NCBI GenBank assembly: GCA_025964775.1
Contig: JAOPYE010000043.1
Span: 1 to 54,538, forward strand
Direction of reading: 5' to 3'
Length of the DNA stretch: 54,538 nucleotides
DNA from: Marmoricola sp.
Lineage (GTDB): Bacteria; Actinomycetota; Actinomycetes; Propionibacteriales; Nocardioidaceae
Below, piece by piece: positions 1 through 11,173 of this stretch. Both the position numbers and the translations under genes were made by a program. Below the pieces are notes generated by a model, which did no database searches, was not told where the DNA came from, and saw only the letters and a list, made by a program, of their open reading frames with translations. How positions within the stretch are numbered: the stretch's first letter is position 1; each line of letters begins with the position of its first letter.

Positions 1-1743
1 GAAGCGCCTCCCCGGGCCGACGACGACGGCGTCGTTGAAGGTGTCGCCGTACAGGTCGTTGCGACCGGCCCGGGTGAGCACCGAGACCTTGGCGGGCGCC
101 TCGCGGGGGACCTCGCGGCGCATGAAGAGCAGCCAGGCGATCCCGACCCCGACCGCCACGACGGCGACCGCGAGCACGCTGAGCGCGATCGCGGGCAGCG
201 GCGGCTCCTCGTGCGGGGCGACCCCGGTGACCGGCGCCAGGAACGTCACGATCCAGTTGTTCAGCAGCAGGGCGCCGCCGAGGACCGAGAGGGCCGCGAG
301 CACCACCAGCGGCACGGTCATCACCTTGGGTGACTCGTGCGGGTGGACCCCGGGCTCCCACCGCTCCTTCGTCAGGAAGGTCATCAGCATCAGGCGGGTC
401 ATGTAGAAGCCGGTGACCCCGGCCCCGAGCAGGGCGCAGATCCCGAGGACCGGGTTCTGCGCGAGCGCGGTCTCGATGATCTTGTCCTTCGACCAGAACC
501 CGGCGAACCCGGGGAAGCCGATGATGGCCAGGTAGCCCATCGCGAAGGTCAGGAAGGTCACCGGCATGGCCTTGCGCAGGGCGCCGTAGTGCCGCATGTT
601 CACGTCGTCCTCGGTGCCGTGCATGACCGAGCCGGCGCCGAGGAACATGTTGGCCTTGAAGAAGCCGTGGGTCAGCAGGTGGAAGATCGCGAACGCGTAG
701 CCGGCCGGGCCGAGACCGGCGGCGAGCACCATGTAGCCGATCTGGCTCATCGTCGAACCCGCGAGCGCCTTCTTGATGTCGTCCTTCGCACAACCGATCA
801 CGGCACCCATCAGGAGCGTGATGCAGCCGATGATGATGACCGCCGTACGGGCGTTCTCAGAGAGGCTGAAGATGAAGTTCGACCGGACGATCAGGTAGAC
901 CCCTGCGGTGACCATCGTCGCTGCGTGGATCAGGGCCGAGACCGGGGTCGGGCCCTCCATCGCGTCGAGCAGCCAGGTCTGCAACGGGAACTGCGCCGAT
1001 TTGCCACAGGCACCGAGCAGCAGCAGCAGGCCGATCACGGTCAGGGTGCCGCTGCTCGCGTGGTGCGAAGACGCCGAGACCGCGGCGAACGACGTCGAGC
1101 CGAACGTTGCGAAGATCAGGGCCGAGCCGAGGAACAGGCCCATGTCTCCGACGCGGTTGATGACGAACGCCTTCTTCGCCGCAGCCGCCGCTGACGGCTT
1201 GTGCTGCCAGAAGCCGATCAGCAGGTACGACGCGAGGCCGACGCCCTCCCAGCCCAGGAACAGGCCGACGTAGTCGGAGGCCAGCACCAGGACGAGCATC
1301 GCGGCGACGAACAGGTTGAGGTAGCCGAAGAACCGCCGACGCCGCTCGTCGTGCTCCATGTAGCCGATCGAGTAGACGTGGATGATGCCGCCCACGCCGG
1401 TGATCAGCAGCAGGAACAGTGCCGAGAGCGGGTCGTAGAGCAGGTCCAGGTTGACGGTGTAGTGGCCGGCGCTGAACCACGTCCAGAGGTGCTGGGTGAC
1501 CTGACGGTCGCCGTGGCCACGTCCGAGGAGCGAGAAGAACAGGATCAGGCTGATCAGGAACGAGATGGCCACGGTGGCGCACCCGAGCAGGTGGGCCCAC
1601 GCGTCGGCGCGCTTGCCGGCCAGCAGCAGGACAACGGCACCGAGCGCGGGCAGCGCGACCACCAGCCAGAGCAGCGAGAACACGCCGCTGGTGGCGGACG
1701 GATCCACCACCGGAGGCAGGAGCATCAGGACGTGTGCGTTCAT
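1..1743 (-). CDS. nuoL: NADH-quinone oxidoreductase subunit L (3' end outside window)
   Basis: Proton-pumping membrane subunit of complex I (antiporter-like, about 14-16 helices), working in the cytoplasmic membrane. I read the reverse strand from the ATG at 1743: it begins [16 protein letters not shown], runs through hydrophobic segments (for example [20 protein letters not shown]) and the NuoL-typical stretch [20 protein letters not shown], and stays open to base 1, giving 581 codons of an expected 620-650, so only the C-terminal end is missing. It starts 19 bases after the nuoK stop, as the last nuo gene visible; nuoM and nuoN should follow off the left edge. The ATG is preceded by a GGGGACGACG stretch on the coding strand that could serve as a ribosome binding site. 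Confidence 0.95.
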   Translation of the reverse strand, partial: MNAHVLMLLPPVVDPSATSGVFSLLWLVVALPALGAVVLLLAGKRADAWAHLLGCATVAISFLISLILFFSLLGRGHGDRQVTQHLWTWFSAGHYTVNLDLLYDPLSALFLLLITGVGGIIHVYSIGYMEHDERRRRFFGYLNLFVAAMLVLVLASDYVGLFLGWEGVGLASYLLIGFWQHKPSAAAAAKKAFVINRVGDMGLFLGSALIFATFGSTSFAAVSASSHHASSGTLTVIGLLLLLGACGKSAQFPLQTWLLDAMEGPTPVSALIHAATMVTAGVYLIVRSNFIFSLSENARTAVIIIGCITLLMGAVIGCAKDDIKKALAGSTMSQIGYMVLAAGLGPAGYAFAIFHLLTHGFFKANMFLGAGSVMHGTEDDVNMRHYGALRKAMPVTFLTFAMGYLAIIGFPGFAGFWSKDKIIETALAQNPVLGICALLGAGVTGFYMTRLMLMTFLTKERWEPGVHPHESPKVMTVPLVVLAALSVLGGALLLNNWIVTFLAPVTGVAPHEEPPLPAIALSVLAVAVVAVGVGIAWLLFMRREVPREAPAKVSVLTRAGRNDLYGDTFNDAVVVGPGRRF

Positions 1744-1762
1744 GGCGTTCTTCGTCGTCCCC

Positions 1763-2062
1763 TCAGTACTTCAGCAGGCTCGCGTCGTCGACCGAGGCCG
1801 AGCGGCGGGTGCGGAAGATGTTCATGATGATCGCGAGGCCGACCACGACCTCGGCAGCGGCGACGACCATCACGAAGAACGCGGCGATCTGGCCGTCGAG
1901 GTTGCCGTTGGCGCGGGCGAAGGTGACCAGGGCGAGGTTGCTGGCGTTGAGCATCAGCTCGACGCACATGAACACCACGATCGCGTTCCGGCGGGTGAGT
2001 ACGCCGACGCAGCCGATGGTGAACAGGATCGCCGAGAGCACGATGAACGGGGCAACACTCAT
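1763..2062 (-). CDS. nuoK: NADH-quinone oxidoreductase subunit K
   Basis: Small three-helix membrane subunit of complex I, contributing conserved glutamates to proton translocation. The protein is 99 residues, the usual size, beginning [17 protein letters not shown] and containing the family core [18 protein letters not shown] with its conserved Glu in helix 2. I chose the ATG at 2062, which overlaps the nuoJ TGA by one base (TGATG) and has an AAGGAGG ribosome binding site about 9 bases upstream; a GTG one codon earlier (2065) is the alternative. It sits between nuoJ and nuoL in canonical order. Confidence 0.97.
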   Translation of the reverse strand: MSVAPFIVLSAILFTIGCVGVLTRRNAIVVFMCVELMLNASNLALVTFARANGNLDGQIAAFFVMVVAAAEVVVGLAIIMNIFRTRRSASVDDASLLKY

Positions 2063-2811
2063 CACTCCTCGCCTCCTTCGGTGAGTTCGGCGATGTCGCC
2101 GGAGATCTCGGGGGCCGACTTGACCGTGCCGCGCGCGGCGAGCACCCGGGAGATCGAGGCCTCCGCGGCGGTCCCGTCCGGCAGCAGCGCCGGGGTGTCG
2201 ACCGAGTTGTGCCGGGCGAACACGCCCGGTGGCGGCAGCGGACCGAGGTGGGTGCCCTTCTCGGCGTAGTCGCGCAGCCGCTGGGCGGCCAGGTCGGCCT
2301 GGGTCCGCTTCGGGGTGAGCAGCTCGCGATGGGCCAGCACCATGGCACCTACCGCAGCGGTGATCAGCAGCGCCGAGGTGACCTCGAAAGCGAAGACGTA
2401 CCGGGTGAAGAGGATCTTCGCGATCGCCGGGACGTTGCCCTGCTTGTTGGCGGCACCCAGCCCGTACGCCGTCCCGAAGGACACCTGCGCCAGGCCGACC
2501 ACCAGGGTGAGGCCGAAGCCGAGCCCGACCAGGGTCGAGATCGCGCGCTGGCCGCGGATCGTCTCGACCACCGAGTCGGAGGCGTCGACGCCGACGAACA
2601 TCAGTGCGAACAGGAACAGCATCAGGATCGCGCCGGTGTAGACGATGATCTGGACCGCGAACAGGAAGGGCGCGTCCTGGATCAGGTACAGCACGGCCAG
2701 CGAGATCATCACGACCGCGAGCAGCAGCGCAGCGTGCACGGCCTTGCGCGCGAAGAGCAACCCGAGCGCGCAGGCCACCATCACCGGGGCGAGGATCCAG
2801 AACCCGATCAC
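2062..2811 (-). CDS. nuoJ: NADH-quinone oxidoreductase subunit J
   Basis: Membrane subunit of complex I. The 249-residue product starts [17 protein letters not shown] at a GTG (2811) that overlaps the nuoI stop as GTGA. Five hydrophobic segments are visible in the first about 180 residues, including the conserved [21 protein letters not shown] segment. The last about 75 residues are a hydrophilic tail (from [17 protein letters not shown]) that is longer than in Escherichia coli NuoJ but usual in actinobacteria. Translationally coupled to nuoI upstream and nuoK downstream. Confidence 0.96.
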   Translation of the reverse strand: MIGFWILAPVMVACALGLLFARKAVHAALLLAVVMISLAVLYLIQDAPFLFAVQIIVYTGAILMLFLFALMFVGVDASDSVVETIRGQRAISTLVGLGFGLTLVVGLAQVSFGTAYGLGAANKQGNVPAIAKILFTRYVFAFEVTSALLITAAVGAMVLAHRELLTPKRTQADLAAQRLRDYAEKGTHLGPLPPPGVFARHNSVDTPALLPDGTAAEASISRVLAARGTVKSAPEISGDIAELTEGGEE

Positions 2812-3365
2812 GCGTCGCCCTCCTCGGCCTTGCGCGGGTGCAGGTTCCCGCGGTAGTAGTCGCCCTCGTCCGCGCCGAGCAGCATCGGGTGCGGCGGCAG
2901 CTCCATGCCGGGCAGCAACGGCGCGAGCAGGTCGGACTTCTCGTAGATCAGGCTCTCCCGCGAGGTGTCCGCGAGCTCGTACTCGTTGGTCATCGTCAGC
3001 GCCCGGGTGGGGCACGCCTCGATGCACAGTCCGCACAGGATGCAGCGCAGGTAGTTGATCTGGTAGACGCGGCCGTACCGCTCACCGGGCGAGAACCGGC
3101 CGGACCCGTCGGCACCGTCGTCGGTGTTGGTGTCACCCTCGACGTAGATCGCGTCGGCCGGGCAGGCCCACGCACACAGTTCACAGCCGATGCACTTCTC
3201 CAGGCCGTCGGGCCAGCGGTTGAGCTGGTGCCGACCATGGAACCGCGGAGCGGTCGGGAACTTCTCGAACGGGTACTGCTCGGTGACGACCTTGCGGAAC
3301 ATGGTCCGGAAGGTGACACCGAACCCGGCAACCGGGTCCCAGAACTGTTCCTTGAGCGTGCCCAT
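2808..3365 (-). CDS. nuoI: NADH-quinone oxidoreductase subunit I (2x [4Fe-4S])
   Basis: Peripheral-arm ferredoxin-like subunit that carries electrons through clusters N6a and N6b toward NuoB. The 185-residue protein (start [16 protein letters not shown]) has the two CxxCxxCxxxCP motifs: [12 protein letters not shown] and [12 protein letters not shown]. The ATG at 3365 overlaps the nuoH stop by one base. The C-terminal tail after the second cluster ([19 protein letters not shown]) is the actinobacterial form. The longer open frame upstream of this ATG is only the shadow of nuoH. Confidence 0.97.
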   Translation of the reverse strand: MGTLKEQFWDPVAGFGVTFRTMFRKVVTEQYPFEKFPTAPRFHGRHQLNRWPDGLEKCIGCELCAWACPADAIYVEGDTNTDDGADGSGRFSPGERYGRVYQINYLRCILCGLCIEACPTRALTMTNEYELADTSRESLIYEKSDLLAPLLPGMELPPHPMLLGADEGDYYRGNLHPRKAEEGDA

Positions 3366-4672
3366 CAAGCCGCGCCTCCCTCGGTCTCGAGCTGGGCGAC
3401 GGCAGCGGCCGCCGGTCGGGCGGGCTGCTGGGCCGACTCCAGGGGCGGTACCGGGTAGCCACCGGCGAAGGCATCGAACGCCTCCTCGCCCTCGGTCTCC
3501 GGCTCGGCCACAGCGCGCCGGTCGTCGAAGAAGAGCAGCACGATGATCAGGGCAACCAGGATCCCGATCGCGATGTAGAGGTCCTGCCGGTTGAACCCGC
3601 CGTTGAGGTTGATCGTGCGGATCGACGCGACCGCGATCGTCCACAGCAGCGAGATCGGGATCAGCCGCTTCCAGCCGAAGTGCATGAACTGGTCGTAGCG
3701 CAGCCGCGGCAGCGAGCCCCGCAGCCAGATGAACACGAAGATGAAGGCGAGCACCTTGCCCATGAACCAGACGAACGGCCAGTAGCCGCTGTTGGCACCG
3801 TCCCAGAGCTGGTTGATCGGCCACGGCGCGTGCCAGCCGCCGAGGAACAGCGTCGTCGCCAGCGCCGAGACGGTCGCCATGTTGATGTACTCGGCGAGGA
3901 AGAACAGCGCGAACTTCAGCGACGAGTACTCGGTGTGGAAGCCGCCCACCAGCTCGCCCTCGGCCTCGGGGAGGTCGAACGGCGCCCGGTTGGTCTCGCC
4001 GATCATCGAGATCACGTAGATCACGAACGACGGCGCCAGGATCAGGCCGTACCAGAACCGGTCCTGGGCCGCGACGATCTCCGAGGTGGACATCGAGCCG
4101 GCGTACAGGAACACCGCGACCAGGGCGAGGCCCATCGAGACCTCGTAGGAGATCATCTGGGCACTCGAGCGCAGGCCACCGAGCAACGAGTACGTCGATC
4201 CGGACGACCAGCCGCCGAGCACGATGCCGTAGATGCCGATCGACGCGATCGCCATCACGAACAGCACCGCGACGGGCATGTCGGTCAGCTGCAACGGGGT
4301 GCGGTGGCCGAACATGCTCACGGTCGGTCCGAACGGGATCACCGAGAACGTCAGGAACGCCGGGATCGTCGCGAGCACGGGGGCGATCAGGAAGACGGCC
4401 TTGTCGGCGGCCTTCGGGATCAGGTCCTCCTTGAGCGCAAGCTTCACGCCGTCGGCGAGGCTCTGCAGCAAGCCGAACGGGCCGTGCACGTTGGGCCCGA
4501 TGCGGTGCTGCATCCGGGCCACCACGCGGCGTTCCCACCAGATGTTGAACAGGGTCAGCAGGACCAGGATCAGGAAGATCAGCACCGCCTTGATGATGAT
4601 GATCCACACCGGGTCGTGCCCGAACGCGGACAGGCCCTTGGCCGTGTCGAATCCAGCCAGCAGCGGAGTCAC
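3365..4672 (-). CDS. nuoH: NADH-quinone oxidoreductase subunit H
   Basis: Membrane subunit of complex I forming much of the quinone-binding channel at the junction with the peripheral arm. It is 435 residues with about eight helices; recognisable family stretches are [20 protein letters not shown] near residue 45 and [20 protein letters not shown] in the middle. The final about 55 residues are a hydrophilic extension rich in Ala/Glu that E. coli NuoH (325 aa) lacks. It starts at a GTG overlapping the nuoG stop (GTGA) and ends overlapping the nuoI start. Confidence 0.97.
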   Translation of the reverse strand: MTPLLAGFDTAKGLSAFGHDPVWIIIIKAVLIFLILVLLTLFNIWWERRVVARMQHRIGPNVHGPFGLLQSLADGVKLALKEDLIPKAADKAVFLIAPVLATIPAFLTFSVIPFGPTVSMFGHRTPLQLTDMPVAVLFVMAIASIGIYGIVLGGWSSGSTYSLLGGLRSSAQMISYEVSMGLALVAVFLYAGSMSTSEIVAAQDRFWYGLILAPSFVIYVISMIGETNRAPFDLPEAEGELVGGFHTEYSSLKFALFFLAEYINMATVSALATTLFLGGWHAPWPINQLWDGANSGYWPFVWFMGKVLAFIFVFIWLRGSLPRLRYDQFMHFGWKRLIPISLLWTIAVASIRTINLNGGFNRQDLYIAIGILVALIIVLLFFDDRRAVAEPETEGEEAFDAFAGGYPVPPLESAQQPARPAAAAVAQLETEGGAA

Positions 4673-7101
4673 TGGGCGCCCCCTTCAACGGTCACGACGG
4701 CACCAGCAGGGCCGACGAGATGACGGATCGAGACGCCGGGCGCGCTCGCCGGAGCCCAGACGACTCCGTCGGCAACCTCACCGATGGCGACCGGCAGACG
4801 CACGGACCCGAGCGGACCCGCCAGCGTGACGTCGTCACCCTCAGGCACGCCGAGGGTGTCGAACGTCGCCTGGTTGACCAGGACGACCGGGCGACGGGCG
4901 GTCGCGCGCAGGTGGTCGTCGCCGTCCTGCATCCGGCCGTCGTCGAGAAGCTGCTTCCAGGAGGACAGGACCAGCGCACCGTTCGCACCGCCGTCGGTCG
5001 AGCCTGTCGAAACCACCGTCGGGGTGGCAGCACGCGGGCCTTCCCAGGGACCGACCTGGACCATCTCGGCCCACGCCTGCTCGGGAGTCCGTACGCCGAT
5101 GCTCCGGCCACGTTCCTCGGCGATCCCGGCCAGCACCCGGACGTCGGGCAGGGATGCGGGGTTGTCGAGCACCTTGCCGAAGGACCGGACGCGGCCCTCC
5201 CAGTTCACGTAGGTGCCGGCCTTGTCGGTGCTCGGAGCGATCGGGAAGACGACGTCGGCGAGCTCGGTGAAGGCCGATGAGCGAACCTCGAGCGCGACCA
5301 CGAACGCCTTCTTCAGCGCCTTGCGCAGCAGCTTGTCGCTCTGGCCGCCGAGAGCGAGCACGTCCGCCGGGTCGACGCCACCGACGACCAGGGCGTCGAG
5401 CCCACCGGTGCGCAGCTCGGCGAGGATGCCGTCGGTGTCGAGGCCCTCGTTGTCCGGGATCCCGGCCACGCCCCAGGCCGCGGCCAGGTCGACGCGGGCA
5501 CCCGGGTCGGCAACCGGACGGCCACCGGGCAGGAGGTTCGGCAGGCAGCCGGTCTCGAGCGCACCGCGGTCACCGGCGCGGCGCGGTACCCAGGCCAGCC
5601 GTGCCCCGGTGGTCGCGGCGAGAGCGGCGGCGGCGCTGAGAGCACCCGGGACGCCCGCAAGCCGTTCGCCCACCAGGATCAGGCCACCGGCGTCCAGGGC
5701 CACCTCACCGTCGGACGCCAGCGCGCTGATCGCCGAGGCCTCGGTGCCGGGGACCGTGGGCAGCAGCTGGCCGCCCGTCTTGGCCAGCCCACGGGTCCCG
5801 ACGGCCGAGACGGAGAAGATCCGCGTCCCGTGCGCCTGGTTCGCCTTGCGCAGGCGGAGGAAGATCGCGCCGGCCTCGTCCTCGGGCTCCAGACCCGCGA
5901 GGACGACGGTGCGCGCGGACTCGAGGTCGGCGTACGTGACGGCGCCGACTCCCGGCGCACCGAGGACGACGGTCGAGGCCAGGAAGGCTGCCTCCTCGGC
6001 GGAGTGGGGCCGCACGCGGAAGTCGATGTTGTTGGTGCGGCACACCACCCGGGCGAACTTGCTCCAGGCATACGCGTCCTCGGCGGTCAGGCGACCCCCG
6101 GGCAGCAGGCCCACCTTCTTCTTCGCGTCCTTCAGCCCGCGCGCGGCGACCGCGAACGCTTCGGGCCACGACGCCACCCGCAGCTCGCCAGTGTCCTCGT
6201 CACGCACCTGCGGATGGGTCAGCCGGTCGTCCTGACGGGGCGCGAGGAACGCGAACCGGTCCTTGTCGGTGATCCACTCCTCGTTGACCTCGGGGTCGTT
6301 GCCGGCCAGCCGACGCATCACCTTGCCGCGTCGGTGGTCGATCCGGATCGCTGAACCGCAGGCGTCCAGATCGGCGATCGAGGGCGTCGAGACCAGGTCG
6401 AACGGCCGCGAGCGGAACCGGTACGCCGCCGAGGTCAGCGCGCCGACCGGGCAGATCTGGATCGTGTTGCCGGAGAAGTAGGAGTCGAACGGCTGCCGCT
6501 CGTAGATGCCGACCTGCTGCAGGGCGCCGCGCTCGAGGAGCTCGATGAAGGGGTCGCCGGCGATCTGCTCGGAGAACCTGGTGCACCGCGCGCAGAGCAC
6601 GCAGCGCTCGCGGTCCAGCAGCACCTGGGCGGAGATGTTGATCGGCTTCGGGTAGACCCGCTTGACCCCGCCGCTCTCGGCGAACCGGGACTCGCCGCGG
6701 CCGTTGCTCATCGCCTGGTTCTGGAGCGGGCACTCGCCGCCCTTGTCGCAGACAGGACAGTCCAGCGGGTGGTTGACCAGCAGGAATTCCATGATCCCCT
6801 GCTGCGCCTTCTCCGCGACCGGGCTGGTCGCCTGCGTGTGCACGACCATGCCCTCGGCGACCGGCAGCGTGCACGAGGCCTGCGGCTTCGGGAAGCCACG
6901 GCCGTTGCCGGCGTCCGGGATGTCGACCAGGCACTGGCGGCAGGCGCCGACCGGCTCGAGCAATGGGTGGTCGCAGAACCGCGGGATCTGGACGCCGACC
7001 TGCTCGGCCGCACGGATCACCAGGGTGTCGGCCGGGACGCTGACCTGGATGCCGTCGATGGTCAGCGTGACCAGGTCGCTCTTCACGATCTCCTGGGTCA
7101 T
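4669..7101 (-). CDS. nuoG: NADH-quinone oxidoreductase subunit G
   Basis: Large iron-sulfur subunit of the NADH-dehydrogenase module. The 810 residues comprise an N-terminal [2Fe-2S] ferredoxin domain ([19 protein letters not shown]), the His/Cys cluster region [19 protein letters not shown], a [10 protein letters not shown] [4Fe-4S] motif, and a molybdopterin-oxidoreductase-like domain that is catalytically inactive in this family. A start at ATG 7101 fits the usual N-terminus and leaves 28 bases from the nuoF stop. A short stretch near codon 700 ([10 protein letters not shown]) is encoded by a copy of a dispersed genomic repeat (see 4996-5014), so this segment is probably an acquired loop. 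Confidence 0.97.
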   Translation of the reverse strand: MTQEIVKSDLVTLTIDGIQVSVPADTLVIRAAEQVGVQIPRFCDHPLLEPVGACRQCLVDIPDAGNGRGFPKPQASCTLPVAEGMVVHTQATSPVAEKAQQGIMEFLLVNHPLDCPVCDKGGECPLQNQAMSNGRGESRFAESGGVKRVYPKPINISAQVLLDRERCVLCARCTRFSEQIAGDPFIELLERGALQQVGIYERQPFDSYFSGNTIQICPVGALTSAAYRFRSRPFDLVSTPSIADLDACGSAIRIDHRRGKVMRRLAGNDPEVNEEWITDKDRFAFLAPRQDDRLTHPQVRDEDTGELRVASWPEAFAVAARGLKDAKKKVGLLPGGRLTAEDAYAWSKFARVVCRTNNIDFRVRPHSAEEAAFLASTVVLGAPGVGAVTYADLESARTVVLAGLEPEDEAGAIFLRLRKANQAHGTRIFSVSAVGTRGLAKTGGQLLPTVPGTEASAISALASDGEVALDAGGLILVGERLAGVPGALSAAAALAATTGARLAWVPRRAGDRGALETGCLPNLLPGGRPVADPGARVDLAAAWGVAGIPDNEGLDTDGILAELRTGGLDALVVGGVDPADVLALGGQSDKLLRKALKKAFVVALEVRSSAFTELADVVFPIAPSTDKAGTYVNWEGRVRSFGKVLDNPASLPDVRVLAGIAEERGRSIGVRTPEQAWAEMVQVGPWEGPRAATPTVVSTGSTDGGANGALVLSSWKQLLDDGRMQDGDDHLRATARRPVVLVNQATFDTLGVPEGDDVTLAGPLGSVRLPVAIGEVADGVVWAPASAPGVSIRHLVGPAGAVVTVEGGAQ
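4996..5014 (-). repeat. Dispersed palindromic repeat embedded in nuoG
   Basis: On the coding (minus) strand this reads GGTTTCGACAGGCTCGACC, the same unit as at 8494-8512 in nuoE (GGTTTCGACAAGCTCAACC) with two substitutions. It is translated in frame as V-S-T-G-S-T. From memory this unit is abundant between genes of Nocardioides and related actinobacteria. Finding it inside a conserved gene suggests insertion in a tolerant surface loop. Confidence 0.7.
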
Positions 7102-7129
7102 GCCGTCGCTCCTGCCGTCGCACAGTGCC

Positions 7130-8470
7130 TCATTGGTTTGCTCCTACCGTCGCAAACGCCGTGGACGCCATCGGGTCGAACGGGCAGCCACCGTGCTCGA
7201 GGTGCGCGAGGTACTCGTCGCGGAAGTACTGGATCGAGGAGGTGATCGGGCTCGTCGCACCGTCACCGAGGGCGCAGAACGACCGGCCGAGGATGTTGTC
7301 GCACTGGTCCAGGAGCAGGTCGAGGTCCTCGGCACTGCCCTCGCCGTTCTCGAGCCGGGTCAGCGTCTGGGTCAGCCACCACGTGCCCTCACGGCACGGC
7401 GTGCACTTGCCGCAGGACTCGTGCTTGTAGAACTCCGTCCAGCGCAGCACCGCCCGGACCACGCAGGTGGTCTCGTCGAAGATCTGCAGCGCGCGGGTGC
7501 CGAGCATCGAGCCCGCTTCGCCGACGCCCTCGAAGTCCAGCGGGACGTCGAGGTGCGCCTGGGTCAGGATCGGCGTGCTCGAACCGCCGGGAGTCCAGAA
7601 CTTCAGCCCCATCTGCTGTCCACCGGCGCCGGTCCGGATGCCACCGGCGAGGTCGATCAGCTGGCGAAGCGTGATGCCGAGCGGCGCCTCGTACTGACCG
7701 GGGACGTTGACGTGGCCGGAGAGCGAGAAGATCCCGAACCCCTTGGACTTCTCGGTGCCCATCGAGGAGAACCAGGCCGCGCCGTTGCCGATGATGCTCG
7801 GCACGGACGCGATCGACTCCACGTTGTTGATCACGGTCGGGCTCGCGTACAGGCCGGCGACCGCGGGGAACGGCGGGCGCAGTCGCGGCTGGCCCCGCCG
7901 GCCCTCCAGGCCCTCGAGCAGCGCCGTCTCCTCGCCACAGATGTACGCGCCGGCGCCGGCGTGCACCACGACGTCGAGGTCGTAGCCGGAGCCGTGGATG
8001 TTCTTGCCCAGGTGCCCGGCCAGGTACGCCTCCGAGACCGCGGCCTGGACCCGGCGGATCACGTGCAGCACCTCGCCACGGATGTAGATGAACGCAGTGT
8101 TCGCGCGGATCGCGTACGAGCTGATGATCACGCCCTCGACCAGCGTGTGCGGCGTGGCCATCATCAGCGGGATGTCCTTGCAGGTGCCCGGCTCGGACTC
8201 GTCCGCGTTGACCACCAGGTACTTCGGCTTGCCCCCCGCTTCGGTACTGGCGTCCTGCGGGATGAAGCTCCACTTCATCCCGGTCGGGAAGCCAGCGCCA
8301 CCACGACCGCGCAGACCGGAGTCCTTGACCGCGGTGATGATGTCGTCCGGAGCCATCCCGAGCGCCTTCTTCAGCGCGCCGTACCCGCCTGCGGCCTCGT
8401 AGACGTTGAGCTTCCAGCTCTCAGGCGTGCCCCAGTCGGCGGTCAGCACCGGTGTCAGTACGTCGGTCAC
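7130..8470 (-). CDS. nuoF: NADH-quinone oxidoreductase subunit F (NADH/FMN site)
   Basis: Catalytic subunit that binds NADH and FMN and passes electrons to cluster N3. 446 residues. Visible signatures: the glycine-rich nucleotide site LRGRGGAGFPTGMKWSF near residue 55, the FMN-site stretch GAGAYICGEETALLEGLEG, and the N3 cluster motif ESCGKCTPCREG with the fourth Cys in RSFCALGDGA. The GTG start at 8470 overlaps the nuoE stop (GTGA). Length and motifs are standard. Confidence 0.97.
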   Translation of the reverse strand: MTDVLTPVLTADWGTPESWKLNVYEAAGGYGALKKALGMAPDDIITAVKDSGLRGRGGAGFPTGMKWSFIPQDASTEAGGKPKYLVVNADESEPGTCKDIPLMMATPHTLVEGVIISSYAIRANTAFIYIRGEVLHVIRRVQAAVSEAYLAGHLGKNIHGSGYDLDVVVHAGAGAYICGEETALLEGLEGRRGQPRLRPPFPAVAGLYASPTVINNVESIASVPSIIGNGAAWFSSMGTEKSKGFGIFSLSGHVNVPGQYEAPLGITLRQLIDLAGGIRTGAGGQQMGLKFWTPGGSSTPILTQAHLDVPLDFEGVGEAGSMLGTRALQIFDETTCVVRAVLRWTEFYKHESCGKCTPCREGTWWLTQTLTRLENGEGSAEDLDLLLDQCDNILGRSFCALGDGATSPITSSIQYFRDEYLAHLEHGGCPFDPMASTAFATVGANQ

Positions 8471-9144
8471 TGGTCGCTCCCCTCAGCCCCGGTGGTTGAG
8501 CTTGTCGAAACCTGTGGAGCGGTCCAGTTGTTCTCGCGCGCGACCTTGAGTCCGACCAGCGAGGCCGGACCAGCCCCGGGGCCCTCGTCTACCCGGTCGT
8601 CGGGGAAACCCGCCAGCACCCGCTCGGCCTCGCGCCAGGTGCAGATCCGCGGACCGCGGGTCGAGGTGACGACCTTGCCGGCGCGCAGGTCGTCGACGAG
8701 CTGGACGGCCGAGGCCGGGGTCTGGTTGTCCATGAACTCCCAGTTGACCATCATCACCGGCGCGTAGTCGCAGGCCGCGTTGCACTCGATGTGCTCGAGG
8801 GTGATCGTGCCGTCCTCGGTGGTCTCGTCGTTGCCGACGTCGAGGTGGTCCTTGAGGGTCGCGAAGATCTGGTCGCCGCCCATCACCGCGCAGAGCGTGT
8901 TCGTGCAGACGCCGACGTGGTAGTCGCCGACCGGGCGGCGCTTGTACATCGTGTAGAAGGTCGCGACCCCGCTGACCTCGGCGGCGGAGATCTCGAGGAT
9001 CGCGGCACAGGCCTCGATGCCCTCCGGGGTGATCTGGCCGGCGGTGCTCTGCACCAGGTGCAGCATCGGCAGCAGGCCCGACCGCTTCTCGGGGTAGCGG
9101 GCTGCGATCTCGAGCAGCTCGGCGTACGTGTCCTCGGAGATCAT
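8467..9144 (-). CDS. nuoE: NADH-quinone oxidoreductase subunit E ([2Fe-2S])
   Basis: Thioredoxin-fold [2Fe-2S] (N1a) subunit of the NADH module. 225 residues; cluster ligands are visible in [14 protein letters not shown] and [15 protein letters not shown]. The ATG at 9144 overlaps the nuoD stop (ATGA). The C-terminal about 60 residues after the folded domain are a variable tail; its last 15 residues ([15 protein letters not shown]) are encoded by a dispersed repeat unit (8494-8512) and the bases around it, so the repeat appears to have extended or replaced the original C-terminus. Confidence 0.97.
   Translation of the reverse strand: MISEDTYAELLEIAARYPEKRSGLLPMLHLVQSTAGQITPEGIEACAAILEISAAEVSGVATFYTMYKRRPVGDYHVGVCTNTLCAVMGGDQIFATLKDHLDVGNDETTEDGTITLEHIECNAACDYAPVMMVNWEFMDNQTPASAVQLVDDLRAGKVVTSTRGPRICTWREAERVLAGFPDDRVDEGPGAGPASLVGLKVARENNWTAPQVSTSSTTGAEGSDQ
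8494..8512 (-). repeat. Dispersed palindromic repeat embedded in nuoE
   Basis: Reads GGTTTCGACAAGCTCAACC on the coding strand, followed by ACCGG. It matches the nuoG copy at 17 of 19 positions, in the same orientation and the same reading frame (V-S-T-x-S-T). It lies 27 bases before the nuoE stop. Confidence 0.75.
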
Positions 9145-10478
9145 CGATCAACACCACCCATGACGGGGTCGATGGATGCGATCGCGACGATGACGTCGGC
9201 AACCATGCCGCCTTCGCTCATCACGCTGGTCGCCTGGAGGTTGGTGAACGACGGGTCCCGGAAGTGCACCCGGTACGGCCTGGTGCCACCGTCGGAGACC
9301 ACGTGCGCGCCGAGCTCCCCGCGCGGCGACTCGATCGGCACGTAGGCCTGGCCGGCCGGCACCCGGAAGCCCTCGGTGACGAGCTTGAAGTGGTGGATCA
9401 GGCCCTCCATCGACTCACCCATGATGTGCTTGATGTGGTCGAGGCTGTTGCCCATGCCGTCGCTGCCGATCGCGAGCTGGCTGGGCCAGGCGATCTTCTT
9501 GTCCGCGACCATCACCGGGGCGCCTTCGAGGCCGGCGAGACGCTCGACGCACTGCTCGACGATCTTGAGCGATTCCCACATCTCGTTCAGGCGGATCCGG
9601 AACCGGCCGTAGGAGTCGGCGGTGTCCCAGGTGCAGACCTCGAAGTCGTAGTCCTCGTACCCGCTGTACGGCTGCATCTTGCGCAGGTCCCAGCCGTAGC
9701 CGGTCGCACGCAGCGGCGGCCCGGTCAGACCGAGCGCCAGGCAGCCGGCGAGGTCGAGGTGACCGACGTCGACGAGGCGTGCCTTGAAGATCGGGTTGGC
9801 GTTGCACAGGTCCGCGTACTCGGGCAGGCGCTTCTTCATCAGCGCCACGAAGTCGCGTATCTCGTCGAGCGCGCCGGCCGGCATGTCCTGCGCGACGCCG
9901 CCGGGCCGGATGAACGCGTGGTTCATGCGCAGGCCGGTGATCAGCTCGAAGAGGTCCAGGACGAGCTCGCGCTCGCGGAAGCCGATCGTCATCACGGTGA
10001 GCGCGCCGATCTCCATGCCGCCGGTCGCGATGCAGACCAGGTGCGAGGAGATCCGGTTGAGCTCCATGAGCAGGACCCGCATGACCTGGGCCTTCTCCGG
10101 GATGTCCGTGGAGATGTCGAGCAGGCCCTCGACGCCCAGCGAGTAGGTCATCTCGTTGAAGAACGGCGAGAGGTAGTCCATCCGGGTGCAGAACGTGACG
10201 CCCTGGACCCAGGTCCGGAACTCCATGTTCTTCTCGATGCCGGTGTGCAGGTAGCCGATCCCGCAGCGGGCCTCGGTGACGGTCTCGCCCTCGAGCTCGA
10301 GGATGAGCCGGAGCACCCCGTGGGTCGACGGGTGCTGCGGGCCCATGTTGACCACGACCTTGTCATCGTGGTCCTCGGCGATGCCGGCGACGATCGAGTC
10401 CCAGTCCTGACCGGTGACGGTGTAGACCTTGCCCTCAGTGGTCGCCGACTCGGTCGCGGCGTACGGATCTGCAGTCAT
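9141..10478 (-). CDS. nuoD: NADH-quinone oxidoreductase subunit D (49 kDa)
   Basis: Peripheral-arm subunit lining the quinone pocket together with NuoB. 445 residues; the family segment [21 protein letters not shown] carries the conserved His used at the quinone site, and [12 protein letters not shown] and the C-terminal [15 protein letters not shown] are typical. It has a short extra N-terminal leader (about 40 residues) before NMGPQHP. ATG at 10478 overlaps the final base of the nuoC stop region (TGATG). Confidence 0.97.
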   Translation of the reverse strand: MTADPYAATESATTEGKVYTVTGQDWDSIVAGIAEDHDDKVVVNMGPQHPSTHGVLRLILELEGETVTEARCGIGYLHTGIEKNMEFRTWVQGVTFCTRMDYLSPFFNEMTYSLGVEGLLDISTDIPEKAQVMRVLLMELNRISSHLVCIATGGMEIGALTVMTIGFRERELVLDLFELITGLRMNHAFIRPGGVAQDMPAGALDEIRDFVALMKKRLPEYADLCNANPIFKARLVDVGHLDLAGCLALGLTGPPLRATGYGWDLRKMQPYSGYEDYDFEVCTWDTADSYGRFRIRLNEMWESLKIVEQCVERLAGLEGAPVMVADKKIAWPSQLAIGSDGMGNSLDHIKHIMGESMEGLIHHFKLVTEGFRVPAGQAYVPIESPRGELGAHVVSDGGTRPYRVHFRDPSFTNLQATSVMSEGGMVADVIVAIASIDPVMGGVDR

Positions 10479-11173
10479 CAGTTGTAGCTCCTGCGCTCGT
10501 CAGGCGGCGGGACCGTTGCACCCTTGTACTCGACGGGGATCCCGCCCAACGGGTAGTCCTTGCGCTGCGGGTGCCCGGGCCAGTCATCGGGCATCTGGAT
10601 CCGGGTCAGCGCCGGGTGGCCGTCGAAGATGATCCCGAAGAAGTCGAAGGTCTCGCGCTCGTGCCAGTCGGCGGTCGGGTACGTCGCACACACGCTGTCG
10701 ACGTGCGGATCGGCGTCCGGGATGGTCACCTCGAGGCGGATCCTGCGGTTGTGGGTCATCGAGAGCAGGTGGTAGACCGCGTGCAGCTCGCGACCGGCGT
10801 CGTCCGGGTAGTGCACGCCGCTCACGCCGGAGCAGAGCTCGAACCGGAGCAGCACGTCGTCGCGCAGCAGCTTCGCGACTGCCGCGATGTCCTCGCGACG
10901 GATGAAGAAGGTGATCTCACCGCGGTACACGACGACCTTCTCGACGGCACTCTCGACACCGGCGGCCGCGGCGGCGGCCTGCAGCGCGGTGGCGACCTCG
11001 TCCATCCAGCCGCCGTACGGCGGGGTGCTGGCTCCGGGGAGCTCGACGTGGGTGCTCAGGCCGCCGTACCCGGAGGTGTCACCGGTGCCGTGGACACCGA
11101 ACATGCCCTCACGCCGGGCGATCACCTCGCCGGGTGCGGTGGCGGCATCCGGGCCAGTGGGCTCGAGGGTCAT
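10478..11173 (-). CDS. nuoC: NADH-quinone oxidoreductase subunit C (30 kDa)
   Basis: Peripheral-arm scaffold subunit. 231 residues from the ATG at 11173, which overlaps the nuoB stop. The diagnostic segment [20 protein letters not shown] and the RKDYPLGG ending are present. The first about 70 residues ([20 protein letters not shown]) are an N-terminal extension common in actinobacterial NuoC. The longer open frame reaching 11617 is nuoB read out of frame. Confidence 0.96.
   Translation of the reverse strand: MTLEPTGPDAATAPGEVIARREGMFGVHGTGDTSGYGGLSTHVELPGASTPPYGGWMDEVATALQAAAAAAGVESAVEKVVVYRGEITFFIRREDIAAVAKLLRDDVLLRFELCSGVSGVHYPDDAGRELHAVYHLLSMTHNRRIRLEVTIPDADPHVDSVCATYPTADWHERETFDFFGIIFDGHPALTRIQMPDDWPGHPQRKDYPLGGIPVEYKGATVPPPDERRSYN

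Noticed and set aside
6662..8767. A 701-codon plus-strand open frame
   Set aside because: It is antisense to nuoG, nuoF and nuoE, whose motifs are unequivocal; long antisense frames are common at this GC content.
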